A DNA stretch of 32,348 nucleotides from Bacteroidales bacterium UBA4814. GTDB lineage: Bacteria > Bacteroidota > Bacteroidia > Bacteroidales > UBA7960. Position numbers and translations under genes: made by a program. The stretch covers positions 1-32,348 of the forward strand of contig DHFW01000020.1 of the NCBI GenBank assembly GCA_002402465.1. Direction: 5' to 3'. Positions within the stretch are counted from its first letter, which is position 1. Every line of letters starts with the position of its first letter. Below, one piece after another: positions 8,239-16,551 of the stretch. The notes beneath the pieces are model-generated. The model ran no database searches and had not been told where the DNA came from. It worked only from the letters and a program-made list of their open reading frames with translations.

Positions 8239-9417
8239 ATGCAAGAAGTGGTAATTGTTTCGGCTGCCCGCACGCCCATAGGCAGTTTTGGCGGCGTCCT
8301 TTCGGGCTTTTCGGCCGTTGAGCTGGGCACCATTGCAGCAAAAGCCACGCTGCAGCGTGCCGGTGTGGATCCCGCGCTGATTGGAGAAACCATTGTAGGA
8401 AACATATTATCTGCCGGCCTCGGACAAAACCTTGCGCGGCAGATCGGCATTCACTCGGGCGTACCCCAGGAAAGTCCTGCCATGGCCATCAACCAGCTTT
8501 GTGGATCAGGATTGCGTGCCGTGGCTTTGGCAGCACAGGGAATAATGCTTGGCAACTACGATGCAGCCCTGGCCGGCGGATCCGAAAGCATGAGCAATGC
8601 ACCCTACATTTTGCCCAAGGGCCGTTTTGGATACCGCATGGGCGACGGACAGGTGATCGATACCATGATTCTGGATGGCCTCACCGATGTGTTTAACAAT
8701 TACCATATGGGCGTTACGGCCGAGAACATTGCCGAAAAATGGGGTCTAAGCCGGCAGGAGCAGGACGAATTTGCCCTCAGCAGCCAGCACAAAACCGAAG
8801 CGGCTCAGAAAGCAGGCCGATTTAAGGATGAGATCGTTCCGGTGGAAATTCCCCAAAGAAAAGGAGATCCCATTCTGGCCGACACCGATGAATTTCCGCG
8901 TCATGGATTAACCATTGAAGGCCTGCAGAAACTTCGTCCCGCCTTCAAAAAAGACGGCACGGTAACGGCAGGCAACGCCAGCGGCATAAACGACGGTGCC
9001 GCCATGCTGGTGGTGATGAGTGCCAAACAAGCCGAATCACTTGGCCTGAAACCCCTGGCGAGAATAGTAAGCTTTGCCACCTGCGGCCTCGACCCAAAAA
9101 TTATGGGTTACGGACCAGTGCCAGCCACCCGCAAGGCACTGAAACAAGCCGGACTGAACATAAACGACATCGACCTGGTGGAAGCCAACGAAGCCTTTGC
9201 TGCGCAGTCATTGGCAGTGCTCCGCGACCTCGAACTAGATCCTGCCAAGGTAAACGTAAATGGCGGTGCCATTGCCCTGGGTCACCCCATAGGCGCTTCA
9301 GGAGCCCGAATTCTCACCACCTTGCTTTACGAACTCAAACGACGTAACCTCAAACGCGGCCTTGCCACTCTTTGCATTGGCGGCGGGCAAGGCATTTCAA
9401 TGATTGTAGAACGATAA
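8239..9417 (+). CDS. Acetyl-CoA C-acetyltransferase (thiolase)
   Basis: A complete 392-residue thiolase with all three catalytic elements: nucleophile Cys88 (NQLCGSGLRAV), His349 (GGAIALGHPIGASGAR) and Cys379 (LCIGGGQG), plus the NEAFAAQ substrate-loop motif. Such enzymes condense two acetyl-CoA to acetoacetyl-CoA or run in the degradative direction, splitting 3-oxoacyl-CoA with CoA. The short sequence without family insertions fits the biosynthetic/AtoB-PhaA type, but direction cannot be read from sequence. It is the first gene of a plus-strand operon; a reductase gene starts 13 bases later. About 150 bases of non-coding DNA precede it. They contain no convincing promoter beyond a one-mismatch -7 element (TTAATTTG, 8191-8198). 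Confidence 0.96.
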   Translation: MQEVVIVSAARTPIGSFGGVLSGFSAVELGTIAAKATLQRAGVDPALIGETIVGNILSAGLGQNLARQIGIHSGVPQESPAMAINQLCGSGLRAVALAAQGIMLGNYDAALAGGSESMSNAPYILPKGRFGYRMGDGQVIDTMILDGLTDVFNNYHMGVTAENIAEKWGLSRQEQDEFALSSQHKTEAAQKAGRFKDEIVPVEIPQRKGDPILADTDEFPRHGLTIEGLQKLRPAFKKDGTVTAGNASGINDGAAMLVVMSAKQAESLGLKPLARIVSFATCGLDPKIMGYGPVPATRKALKQAGLNINDIDLVEANEAFAAQSLAVLRDLELDPAKVNVNGGAIALGHPIGASGARILTTLLYELKRRNLKRGLATLCIGGGQGISMIVER

Positions 9418-9430
9418 AAAAACAAAACAT

Positions 9431-10174
9431 ATGGCACGTTTTAAGGAACAAGTGGTCATCATTACCGGTGGTGCTGATGGTATTGGCAAGGCCGCAAGCC
9501 TGCGATTCGCCGCAGAAGGCGCACAGGTTGTTATCTGGGACCTGAACGAAGAAAAAGGACTTGAACTGGTAAAGGAAATCAAAGCCAATGGTGGCTATGC
9601 CCGCTTTATGAAAGTAAACACCGCCCACTGGGAAGAAGTGGAAGCCGCCGCTAAACTCGTTTTCGACAATCATCAGCGCATCGATGTGCTGATAAACAAT
9701 GCCGGCATTACCCGCGACAGCAGCCTGAAGAAGATGAGCCCCGAGCAATGGCAGCAGGTCATTGATGTTAACCTGAGCGGCGTATTTTATTGCACCAAGG
9801 CCGTTTCGGAGTATATGGTGGCCCGCAATTATGGCCGCATCATCAACACTTCTTCGGTGGTGGCCCTCTATGGCAACTTTGGTCAAACCAATTACGTAGC
9901 CACCAAGGCCGGTGTGATTGGCATGACCAAGACCCTGGGCCGCGAACTGGGCCGCAAGGGGGTTACCGTAAATGCGGTGGCGCCCGGCTTCATTGCCACC
10001 GAAATGGTGGCCAAAATGCCCGAGAACATCCTACAGGGTATGAAGGATAAAACTCCGGTGAGCCGCCTGGGCACCCCCGAAGAAATTGCGGCCACCTATG
10101 CCTTCCTCGCATCGGACGAGGCCGGATTTATTAACGGAACGGTAATAAGTGTGGATGGCGGCATCACCATATAA
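9431..10174 (+). CDS. 3-oxoacyl-(ACP/CoA) reductase, FabG/PhaB-like SDR
   Basis: A 247-residue SDR with cofactor motif TGGADGIG (residues 12-19), NNAG (89-92), catalytic Ser142, Tyr155 and Lys159 in the FabG-type context SSVVALYGNFGQTNYVATKAG, and the usual C-terminal NGTVISVDGG. This active-site region is strongly like 3-oxoacyl-ACP reductase and acetoacetyl-CoA reductase. The acidic Asp37 after beta-2 suggests NAD(H) use, which would favour oxidation of a 3-hydroxyacyl thioester. It lies 13 bases after the thiolase and 9 bases before the KAS III-like gene, so it probably interconverts 3-oxoacyl- and 3-hydroxyacyl-CoA in the same pathway. Because this operon has no acyl-carrier protein gene, a CoA substrate is more likely than an ACP substrate; this is an inference. 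Confidence 0.92.
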   Translation: MARFKEQVVIITGGADGIGKAASLRFAAEGAQVVIWDLNEEKGLELVKEIKANGGYARFMKVNTAHWEEVEAAAKLVFDNHQRIDVLINNAGITRDSSLKKMSPEQWQQVIDVNLSGVFYCTKAVSEYMVARNYGRIINTSSVVALYGNFGQTNYVATKAGVIGMTKTLGRELGRKGVTVNAVAPGFIATEMVAKMPENILQGMKDKTPVSRLGTPEEIAATYAFLASDEAGFINGTVISVDGGITI

Positions 10175-10183
10175 AACCACAGG

Positions 10184-11173
10184 ATGAGAAACGCAATCAT
10201 ACATTCCATTGGCGCTTATGTCCCCGAAAGGGTGGTTCCCAATAGCTTTTTCGATGAGCTGCTGGGCGAGAACGTGAGCGACTGGCTGGCCGAGAACGTA
10301 CAGATTTATGAGCGCCGCTGGTGTACCGAAGACCAGTCGGTGGCCGACCTGGCTGCAGAAGCCGTAAAAGCAGCACTGGCCGATGGCAAGGTAAAGCCCG
10401 AAGAAGTCGACCTGCTGATTATCTCGACCGACACTCCCGAATACGTGAGCCCTTCCACTGCTTCGAAGGTGCAGCATATGCTCGGCCTTGTCAATGCAGG
10501 TACTTTCGACATTAACACTGCCTGCGCAGGCTTTGTAACTGCCCTCGACACCGGCGCCAAATACATACGGGCCGACGAGAACTACAAAACCGTGGTGGTG
10601 GTGGGCGCTTATGCCATGAGCAAATACCTGAACATGACCGACAAAAAGACCGTAACGCTTTTTGCCGATGGTGCAGGAGCGGTGGTTCTCAGGGCTTCTG
10701 AAGAAGAAGGCCGCGGATACCTGGCCAGCCAGCTCATCACCAAGGGTGAATATTACGGCCATATGGGCATTTATGCCGGTGGCAGCAAGCAGCCCCTGAA
10801 CCAGGAAGTGCTCGATGAAAAAGACCATCTGCTGAAATTCGTGCATAAATTTCCCAAAGAACTTAACCCGGAGATGTGGAGCATGATGGCCAATACCCTG
10901 GCCGAAAGAATTGGGGTTAAACCTGCGGATGTTGACCACTACCTGCTCACCCAGATCAACATTAACAGCATTTGGGAAACCATGGATCGCCTGGGCGTAC
11001 CCCGTGAAAAGGCACCCACCGTGATGCACCATTTCGGCTACACTGGTTCGGCTTGCATACCCCTCGCATTGAATGAAATTTATAAAAACGGAAAACTAAA
11101 GCGGGGCGACCTGCTATTCTTAATTGGATCAGGCGGTGGACTGGCCTTTGCCAGCGCAGCTTTCAGGTACTAA
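10184..11173 (+). CDS. KAS III (FabH)-like condensing enzyme with altered catalytic triad
   Basis: A 329-residue thiolase-fold protein of the FabH/KAS III type. The nucleophile is retained: Cys114 in DINTACAGFVTAL. However, aligned by eye with E. coli FabH, the catalytic His (VPHQANLRI) corresponds to Thr256 (YLLTQININSI), and the catalytic Asn (RHGNTSAAS) corresponds to Tyr286 (HFGYTGSAC). The C-terminal SGGGLAFASAAFRY end and the overall length are normal, so this is not a truncated gene. Loss of His and Asn argues against ordinary decarboxylative condensation and suggests acyl transfer, a non-decarboxylating reaction or a partner subunit role. It starts 9 bases after the reductase and 17 bases before the symporter, so it belongs to the same operon. 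Confidence 0.9.
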   Translation: MRNAIIHSIGAYVPERVVPNSFFDELLGENVSDWLAENVQIYERRWCTEDQSVADLAAEAVKAALADGKVKPEEVDLLIISTDTPEYVSPSTASKVQHMLGLVNAGTFDINTACAGFVTALDTGAKYIRADENYKTVVVVGAYAMSKYLNMTDKKTVTLFADGAGAVVLRASEEEGRGYLASQLITKGEYYGHMGIYAGGSKQPLNQEVLDEKDHLLKFVHKFPKELNPEMWSMMANTLAERIGVKPADVDHYLLTQININSIWETMDRLGVPREKAPTVMHHFGYTGSACIPLALNEIYKNGKLKRGDLLFLIGSGGGLAFASAAFRY

Positions 11174-11190
11174 CATTAAAAAAATAAACT

Positions 11191-12732
11191 TTGGCAACTT
11201 CAACACAGGTTACCGGCGCTTGGATACTGATACTGCTTTATATGGCGGTAGTCTTGTTTTTTGTGATCAGGGGCGCCAGAAAAATAAAGAATATTTCTGA
11301 CTACGCCTTGGGCAACATCCTGTTTTCGCCCTATGCAGTAGGTCTTTCGCTGGCTGCTGCCATGACCAGCGCAGCCACATTCGTTATCAACCCTGGCCTG
11401 ATCGCCAACTTTGGTATCAGCGGTGTAATCTCCTATGGTATTGCATTACCAATAGCAGCTGTAGCAAGCCTTGCCCTGCTCACCAAAAGTTTTCGAAAAT
11501 ACGGTGAAACTGTCAAGGCCCTTACATTGGCGCAGTGGATCGGCAAGCGCTACAACAGCAAACCATACTCCCTGTTCATGGCATTCTTATCGCTGCTGCT
11601 GATCACTTTTATTGTGCTGATTCTTGTGGCCATCGTAAGTGTTATTTCAAAAGCCATAAATGCCGACCCCATTTGGGTACTTACCGGCGTGGTGGTATTT
11701 GTGTTCGGCTATATGATGTTTGGCGGGGCCAACTCAATGGTATATACCAATACCATACAAGCTCTCATAATGCTGGTCGTGGCTTTTATTTTGCTGGGCA
11801 GCGGCATTAAATTCTTTGGCGACGGCATTGGCGGTTTCTTTGCCCAGCTTAGGGAGATTGATCCTGCCCTTACAACACCCACCAACCCAGGCAGCCCACT
11901 GTTTCGTAACTTCTATGAGATCATTTTTGCGCAGGTGGTGGTGGGTATTGCCATTGTGGTTCAGCCACATATTATCACCAAGTCGCTATTGCTGAAAAAG
12001 GAAAGCGATGTGAACAAGTTCCTGGTAACAGCCATTGTGGTTGAGCTGATCTTCTTCTTTGTGGTGTTTGCTGGCCTTTATGCCCGCATGGCCTTTCCCG
12101 ACCTGAGCATCGAAGGGGTTGCCCTGAAAAACGATGAAATCATTCCGGTGTATGTGGTACAGTTGTTTGCAGGCAACATCCTGGCCGTGGTTGTTGGCCT
12201 GGTGGTCGTACTTGGACTAATGTCGGCAGGTATGTCAACCCTTGAGGGATTGATACAATCGGTGAGCACTTCAATAACTTCTGATATTATTAAGCCGCTC
12301 GTTGGAGAAAACAAGCTTTCAGATGTTACCCAGATTCGCATTAACAAGATGGCCATTATTGCCCTTGGCGTGGTGGCTTGGTTCATCGCCCGCGGGCAGA
12401 TACTGAATCCCAACCTGAGCGTAGCCATACTGGCACAAAACGGGGTGTATGCCTTTTTCTCGGCAGCCTTTATCCCGGTAATCTTCGGGATTTTTGTGAA
12501 GGATGTCAAAACACATATTCCGTTTGCGGCAACGGTAACTGCGGTAGTGGTGCACTTCACCGTATTCTTTGGGCTGGAGCCCCTGGTCGAAGCCGGGTGG
12601 AGCTTTGGTTTCTTTAACCAGTTTCTGATCGGTCCCGTGAAAAACCCGGCCATTGCATCATCCACTGCCATTGTGGTTTCAACATTGCTGGCTTTCATTT
12701 TGTTAATCTTCCAAAAGAAAAAAGCATCATGA
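11191..12732 (+). CDS. Sodium:solute symporter (SSS family)
   Basis: A 513-residue integral inner-membrane protein with about 13 hydrophobic segments, the usual SSS topology. Typical features are the N-terminal SDYALGN/'SPYAVGLSLAAAMTSAATFV' region, the GGANSMVYTNTIQALIM segment and the VLGLMSAGMSTLEGLIQSVST stretch near the second sodium-site helix. The start is taken as TTG 11191, because an in-frame stop lies 6 bases upstream and the first ATG (11242) would remove part of the first helix. Family members import solutes such as carboxylates, sugars, proline or pantothenate with Na+. The gene overlaps the acyl-CoA synthetase by 4 bases (ATGA), so a carboxylic acid that is then activated with CoA is the natural guess for its substrate. 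Confidence 0.93.
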   Translation: MATSTQVTGAWILILLYMAVVLFFVIRGARKIKNISDYALGNILFSPYAVGLSLAAAMTSAATFVINPGLIANFGISGVISYGIALPIAAVASLALLTKSFRKYGETVKALTLAQWIGKRYNSKPYSLFMAFLSLLLITFIVLILVAIVSVISKAINADPIWVLTGVVVFVFGYMMFGGANSMVYTNTIQALIMLVVAFILLGSGIKFFGDGIGGFFAQLREIDPALTTPTNPGSPLFRNFYEIIFAQVVVGIAIVVQPHIITKSLLLKKESDVNKFLVTAIVVELIFFFVVFAGLYARMAFPDLSIEGVALKNDEIIPVYVVQLFAGNILAVVVGLVVVLGLMSAGMSTLEGLIQSVSTSITSDIIKPLVGENKLSDVTQIRINKMAIIALGVVAWFIARGQILNPNLSVAILAQNGVYAFFSAAFIPVIFGIFVKDVKTHIPFAATVTAVVVHFTVFFGLEPLVEAGWSFGFFNQFLIGPVKNPAIASSTAIVVSTLLAFILLIFQKKKAS

Positions 12733-14237
12733 GTTGGATCGACTGGTTTGGACGCTGGAACATGTACCAATCCCAAAAGGTAGCCGTGGAAGAGTTTGAA
12801 ACCTCTCGCGCCTTTACCTATGGGCAGTTGCACCAACTTGGTAACTACACCGCCGGCTGGTTTGCTACAGAGCTGAATCTGGCCAAAGGCGACCGAGTGG
12901 CCGTGCTGGCCGAAAACTGCCTGGAATACATTACCTTGCTGGGGGTGGCCCAGAAAACCGGCATTATCATTGTGCCACTCAACTACCGGCTTACTTCTCG
13001 TGAGCTGGAGTTTATGCTTGGCGATGCCAGCCCAAAGATCACTTTCGTGGAAGAAAAATTTCGCGAAAAGCTTGAGAACATAAAAAACCTGGGCGAACTT
13101 ACCAAGGTACGGTCGCTCGAAGATTTTGCCAAGCGCTCCGATGCCTTCCTGCAAAAGCAGCAAGATGCAGCATTTGAAAATGTGCCTGTTGAGGAGAATG
13201 ACCCTGTGTTTATTATTTACACCAGCGGCACCACTGCATTCCCAAAAGGGAGCATCTACACCCACAAAATGATGTTCTGGAACAGCATCAACACCCAGAT
13301 GCGCCTCGACCTTACGGCCAATGACCGCAGCATCAACTGCGCCCCCCCCTTCCACACCGGTGGCTGGAATGTGCTGCAAACGCCCTTTTTGCATCATGGC
13401 GCCTACACCCTCATGATGCGTTCTTTCGATGCCGGGGCTGTGCTAAAAGCCCTCGACCAAAGAGATATGAGCATTTTCTGGGCCGTGCCTACCATGCTAA
13501 AGCTTATGCAAGACGACCCGCTTTACGAAAAAGTCAAGCTTGAAAAAGTGCGGTATTTTATTGTGGGCGGCGAGGCCATGCCCATACCGCTCATTGAGCA
13601 ATGGCACAAAAAGGGCATTTTTATCCGCCAGGGATACGGATTAACGGAAGTGGGCCCTAATGTGATGTCGCTCAATCATCAGGATGCCACCCGCAAAGCC
13701 GGGAGTATTGGCAAACCCAACTTCTATTACGAGGTACGCATTGTGGATGAGCAGGGAGCCGATGTACCTGTAGGCGAAGTGGGCGAGTTCCTGCTCAAAG
13801 GCCCTACCGTGACCCCCGGATACTGGAATAACCCCGCAGCCACATCCCAAACGATAAAGGACGGCTGGTTCCATACCGGCGACCTGGTGCGAATGGACGA
13901 GGAAGGTTTCGTTTACGTGGTAGACCGCATAAAGAACATGTACATTTCAGGGGCAGAAAACGTTTACCCCGCCGAGGTGGAATATCTGCTGAGAAAGCAT
14001 CCTGCCATTGATGAGGTAGCCATAATCGGCGTGCCCGACCCCAAGTGGGGCGAAACAGGCAAGGCCTTTATCGTGATCAAAAAAGACAATAAGGTAACGG
14101 CCGCAGAAATCATAGCATACTGCAGTGAAAGGCTGGCGAAATATAAAATTCCTAAACACGTTGTTTTTCTGAATGAACTGCCGAAGAACCACGCCGGGAA
14201 AATTGACCGCAAAAAATTAAAGGAAAATGAATCTTAA
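12729..14237 (+). CDS. AMP-dependent acyl-CoA synthetase/ligase (ANL family)
   Basis: A complete 502-residue adenylate-forming enzyme. Motifs in order: P-loop YTSGTTAFPKGS (residues 164-175), PPFHTGGW (206-213), GYGLTEVGP (302-310), TGDL with Asp385, the hinge VDRIKNMYISGAENVYP and the C-terminal catalytic Lys491 in PKNHAGKIDRKKL. It should activate a carboxylic acid to acyl-AMP and then acyl-CoA. The FHTGGWN region is typical of fatty acyl/aryl-CoA ligases of the long- or medium-chain type rather than acetyl-CoA synthetase. One P-loop position that is nearly always Gly (SGTTG-x-PK) is Ala170 here. The 4-base overlap with the symporter suggests translational coupling and a transport-then-activate pair. 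Confidence 0.95.
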   Translation: MSWIDWFGRWNMYQSQKVAVEEFETSRAFTYGQLHQLGNYTAGWFATELNLAKGDRVAVLAENCLEYITLLGVAQKTGIIIVPLNYRLTSRELEFMLGDASPKITFVEEKFREKLENIKNLGELTKVRSLEDFAKRSDAFLQKQQDAAFENVPVEENDPVFIIYTSGTTAFPKGSIYTHKMMFWNSINTQMRLDLTANDRSINCAPPFHTGGWNVLQTPFLHHGAYTLMMRSFDAGAVLKALDQRDMSIFWAVPTMLKLMQDDPLYEKVKLEKVRYFIVGGEAMPIPLIEQWHKKGIFIRQGYGLTEVGPNVMSLNHQDATRKAGSIGKPNFYYEVRIVDEQGADVPVGEVGEFLLKGPTVTPGYWNNPAATSQTIKDGWFHTGDLVRMDEEGFVYVVDRIKNMYISGAENVYPAEVEYLLRKHPAIDEVAIIGVPDPKWGETGKAFIVIKKDNKVTAAEIIAYCSERLAKYKIPKHVVFLNELPKNHAGKIDRKKLKENES

Positions 14238-14318
14238 CCCAAGGCAGCATATGGCCGGGTTTGTTCGTCTTAATAATAAAAACAAACTTAATTTCTTACC
14301 CTTAAAACAATTAAAATT

Positions 14319-14840
14319 ATGAAACGCAACAAATTTTTTCTTCTGGCACTCATTATTGGTGCCGTAGCTTTTGGTTTTGCCGCCTGTGACAAAGAAGATG
14401 GCGATGATGACAATGACCAGACCGTGGGCATTATTGGAAAATGGCAGTCCTCGGGCACTAACGTGGCCTTGCTGCTTCAGGGCGAGCCATTCTTTACCGA
14501 CTCCATTTATACCGAAATGAAAGCCGACTTCACTTACATCGTTGAATCATACGATGCTGATGGTGTCATGACTCCCTTCAACGGAACCTTCGCACAACAG
14601 AAGTCAAGTGTTGGCAACATCTGGAACATTACCCTGGAGCAAAGCATTCCCTATGCTGCCATCTCCGAGGGGATCTTCGAAATTTACGCAGATGAAAACC
14701 CTGTTCGCATGAAGTATGAAGTGCTTCAGACCACTCCAAACCTTGGTTTTGCTCCTCCTACTGCAGCAGAAGGTTTTGGCAGCACTGCCGGTGGCGCATT
14801 GGGGCAATCCAACGTTCAGGTTTTCCTGAAGCTGGACTAA
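14319..14840 (+). CDS. Small lipoprotein, lipocalin-like
   Basis: A 173-residue lipoprotein with a signal peptide ending in a lipobox (FGFAAC, Cys23). The cleavage site is followed at once by a very acidic stretch (DKEDGDDDND) resembling the lipoprotein export signal that sends Bacteroidota lipoproteins to the cell surface. The remainder begins with IIGKWQSSG, has alternating short strands and ends in VFLKLD, which is reminiscent of lipocalin-like/DUF beta-barrel lipoproteins; the match is by pattern only. It lies 81 bases after the ligase, so it may be the last gene of that operon, and a strong terminator follows directly. Ligand binding at the surface for the pathway substrate is a guess. 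Confidence 0.82.
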   Translation: MKRNKFFLLALIIGAVAFGFAACDKEDGDDDNDQTVGIIGKWQSSGTNVALLLQGEPFFTDSIYTEMKADFTYIVESYDADGVMTPFNGTFAQQKSSVGNIWNITLEQSIPYAAISEGIFEIYADENPVRMKYEVLQTTPNLGFAPPTAAEGFGSTAGGALGQSNVQVFLKLD

Positions 14841-14856
14841 AAGAAACGACCAATGA

Positions 14857-14892
14857 GAGGCAGGCGGAATTTCCGCCGCCTCTTTTTCTTTT
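14857..14892 (+). terminator. Intrinsic terminator after the lipoprotein gene
   Basis: A G+C-rich stem of GAGGC and GGCGGAA (14857-14869, with one bulged A) pairs with TTCCGCC and GCCTC (14871-14882) and is followed by TTTTTCTTTTT. It lies 17 bases after the lipoprotein stop and should end the thiolase-to-lipoprotein transcript. A second small hairpin (TTTTCCC/GGGAAAA) follows at about 14888-14906. Confidence 0.85.
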
Positions 14893-14946
14893 TCCCTTTT
14901 GGGAAAACAAATCACGATCCTTTTCTAAACCTAAAAGTGATCCCGA

Positions 14947-16527
14947 ATGAACCGTAAATTACTATTGCCAATCTTATTGTTTTTGCCCCTGGGCCTGCTA
15001 CAGGCACAAAATGCCACCACCCTGTTCGACACCGATGTGCCCAGAAAAGCTGAACGGGAGTTTCAGTTCCTGGCCTTTTACATCAACCAGGGCGTAACTT
15101 CCAACTTCTTCCCCACCACCGAGTTTCTGAGAGGGCAGGTGATCGGTCGTATGTTTGGGCGCAACACCACCATGACTTCCGACACGGCCACCACCGCCTA
15201 TGTGGAACAGCGCCTGGTGCCCTTTTTCATTTACCAGCCCCACCTTTTCAACGGGAAAGCCACCCTGAGGATGGCCTTTGAGATTGACTGGACCTGGGGC
15301 GATGTGTCGTACGGAGCCGGACCCAACCAGGGAGGCGCCGTGTCGGGCCACCAGGTGAACTTACAGACCCAAAATATTGAGCTGGAGCTTACACCTGCTA
15401 CCGGCTGGATGATCAATCTTGGGCTGCAGCGAATGTACGACACGCCCTACAATCCTTACAGCACCACTGTCGACAAGCTGCTCACATCTGGTTATCGCCT
15501 CAACTATTTCGGCACCCAGGCGGTTGGTGTTACCCTGTATCGCGATGCCGACTTCCACCGTTTTAAAGCAGGCTGGTTTAAATTTTATGAAAACAGCACC
15601 TTTCGCGACGACGATGTGGACATGTATGAGTTTCAGTACGAAGCCCACATCAACAAGTTATGGAAAGCCGCCCTGACCACGCACTACGTGCGCGACCGCG
15701 GCAATGGCGATGGCGGGGTGAACATACTCGGGCAAGGCCTTAACAGCCAGCTCACCGAATACAACGGCGTGTTCCGTTTTCGCTACGGGTCAAGTCCATA
15801 CAAGGCCGACATTGGCTGGATTGGCACCCACTTCTCGCGCAATGCCGATATGATGCTCGACCGCTTTTTCATGAGTGGCTACTTTAACTACAACCTCGGG
15901 CTGGTGCGTGTTGACCGTGGAAATGGCTTTAACAGTGCAGCCGACATCTTCGGATTTGCCGCCAACCTGCGCCTGGGATACCGCTACGGGCAAACCCTTC
16001 AGGACAACGTGAACATGGAACTCATTTATGCCTCTGGCGATGACGACGGCCTGGACGACAAGCGGTACACCGGCGTTATGACCGGCAACACCTGGGCGGC
16101 ACCCGGCGGAGTTTCACTTAACAGCGGCGCCTATCTGCTGTTTGCCCACGCCAATGTGGTCAACCGCTTCACACCTGTGGTGGCCGACCTCTCGAACATG
16201 GGTTACGGGCTAACGGCTGCAGTGGCCAATTACAACCGTAGCATTATTCCCCACCGCTTCAACGTAAAGGCCGGCACTGCTGCAGCTCTTAGCAATGCAG
16301 CGCCCCAGGGCGGCGGTCATTTCTTGGGCGCTGAAATTAACGGAGCGCTTATGTACAACCTTGGGCCTTTTATGAGCATCGAATTGCACGGCGCCTATAT
16401 GTGGCTGGGCAATTTCTTCGATAGCGCCGACAACCGTTACAGCGCACCCGTAAACGGAGGCATACAGGGCGTGAGGCCCACAAACCCATGGACCATGTTT
16501 GTGGTGTACAAATGGCTAATGTTTTAA
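14947..16527 (+). CDS. Porin-like outer-membrane beta-barrel protein
   Basis: A 526-residue protein with a signal peptide (residues 1-20, LLLPILLFLPLGLLQAQ). After it come many alternating hydrophobic/aromatic strands with Gly- and Asn-rich turns, typical of an outer-membrane porin. Examples are LFNGKATLRMAFEIDWTWGD, KADIGWIGTHFSRN and YKWLMF with a terminal Phe. It resembles large substrate-specific channels of the alginate-export/OprD-like or carbohydrate porin kinds, but I cannot assign a family. It has its own short leader after the upstream terminator, and the hydrolase gene starts 24 bases after its stop. A shared role with that exported hydrolase in substrate entry is likely from context. 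Confidence 0.82.
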   Translation: MNRKLLLPILLFLPLGLLQAQNATTLFDTDVPRKAEREFQFLAFYINQGVTSNFFPTTEFLRGQVIGRMFGRNTTMTSDTATTAYVEQRLVPFFIYQPHLFNGKATLRMAFEIDWTWGDVSYGAGPNQGGAVSGHQVNLQTQNIELELTPATGWMINLGLQRMYDTPYNPYSTTVDKLLTSGYRLNYFGTQAVGVTLYRDADFHRFKAGWFKFYENSTFRDDDVDMYEFQYEAHINKLWKAALTTHYVRDRGNGDGGVNILGQGLNSQLTEYNGVFRFRYGSSPYKADIGWIGTHFSRNADMMLDRFFMSGYFNYNLGLVRVDRGNGFNSAADIFGFAANLRLGYRYGQTLQDNVNMELIYASGDDDGLDDKRYTGVMTGNTWAAPGGVSLNSGAYLLFAHANVVNRFTPVVADLSNMGYGLTAAVANYNRSIIPHRFNVKAGTAAALSNAAPQGGGHFLGAEINGALMYNLGPFMSIELHGAYMWLGNFFDSADNRYSAPVNGGIQGVRPTNPWTMFVVYKWLMF

Positions 16528-16551
16528 TATTTAATCAAATTCAGCATTGCT

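Noticed and set aside
8239..10174. Polyhydroxybutyrate synthesis operon (phaA-phaB)
   Set aside because: No PHA synthase (lipase-like box with Cys) or phasin gene is present in the window; thiolase plus reductase alone does not show polymer synthesis.
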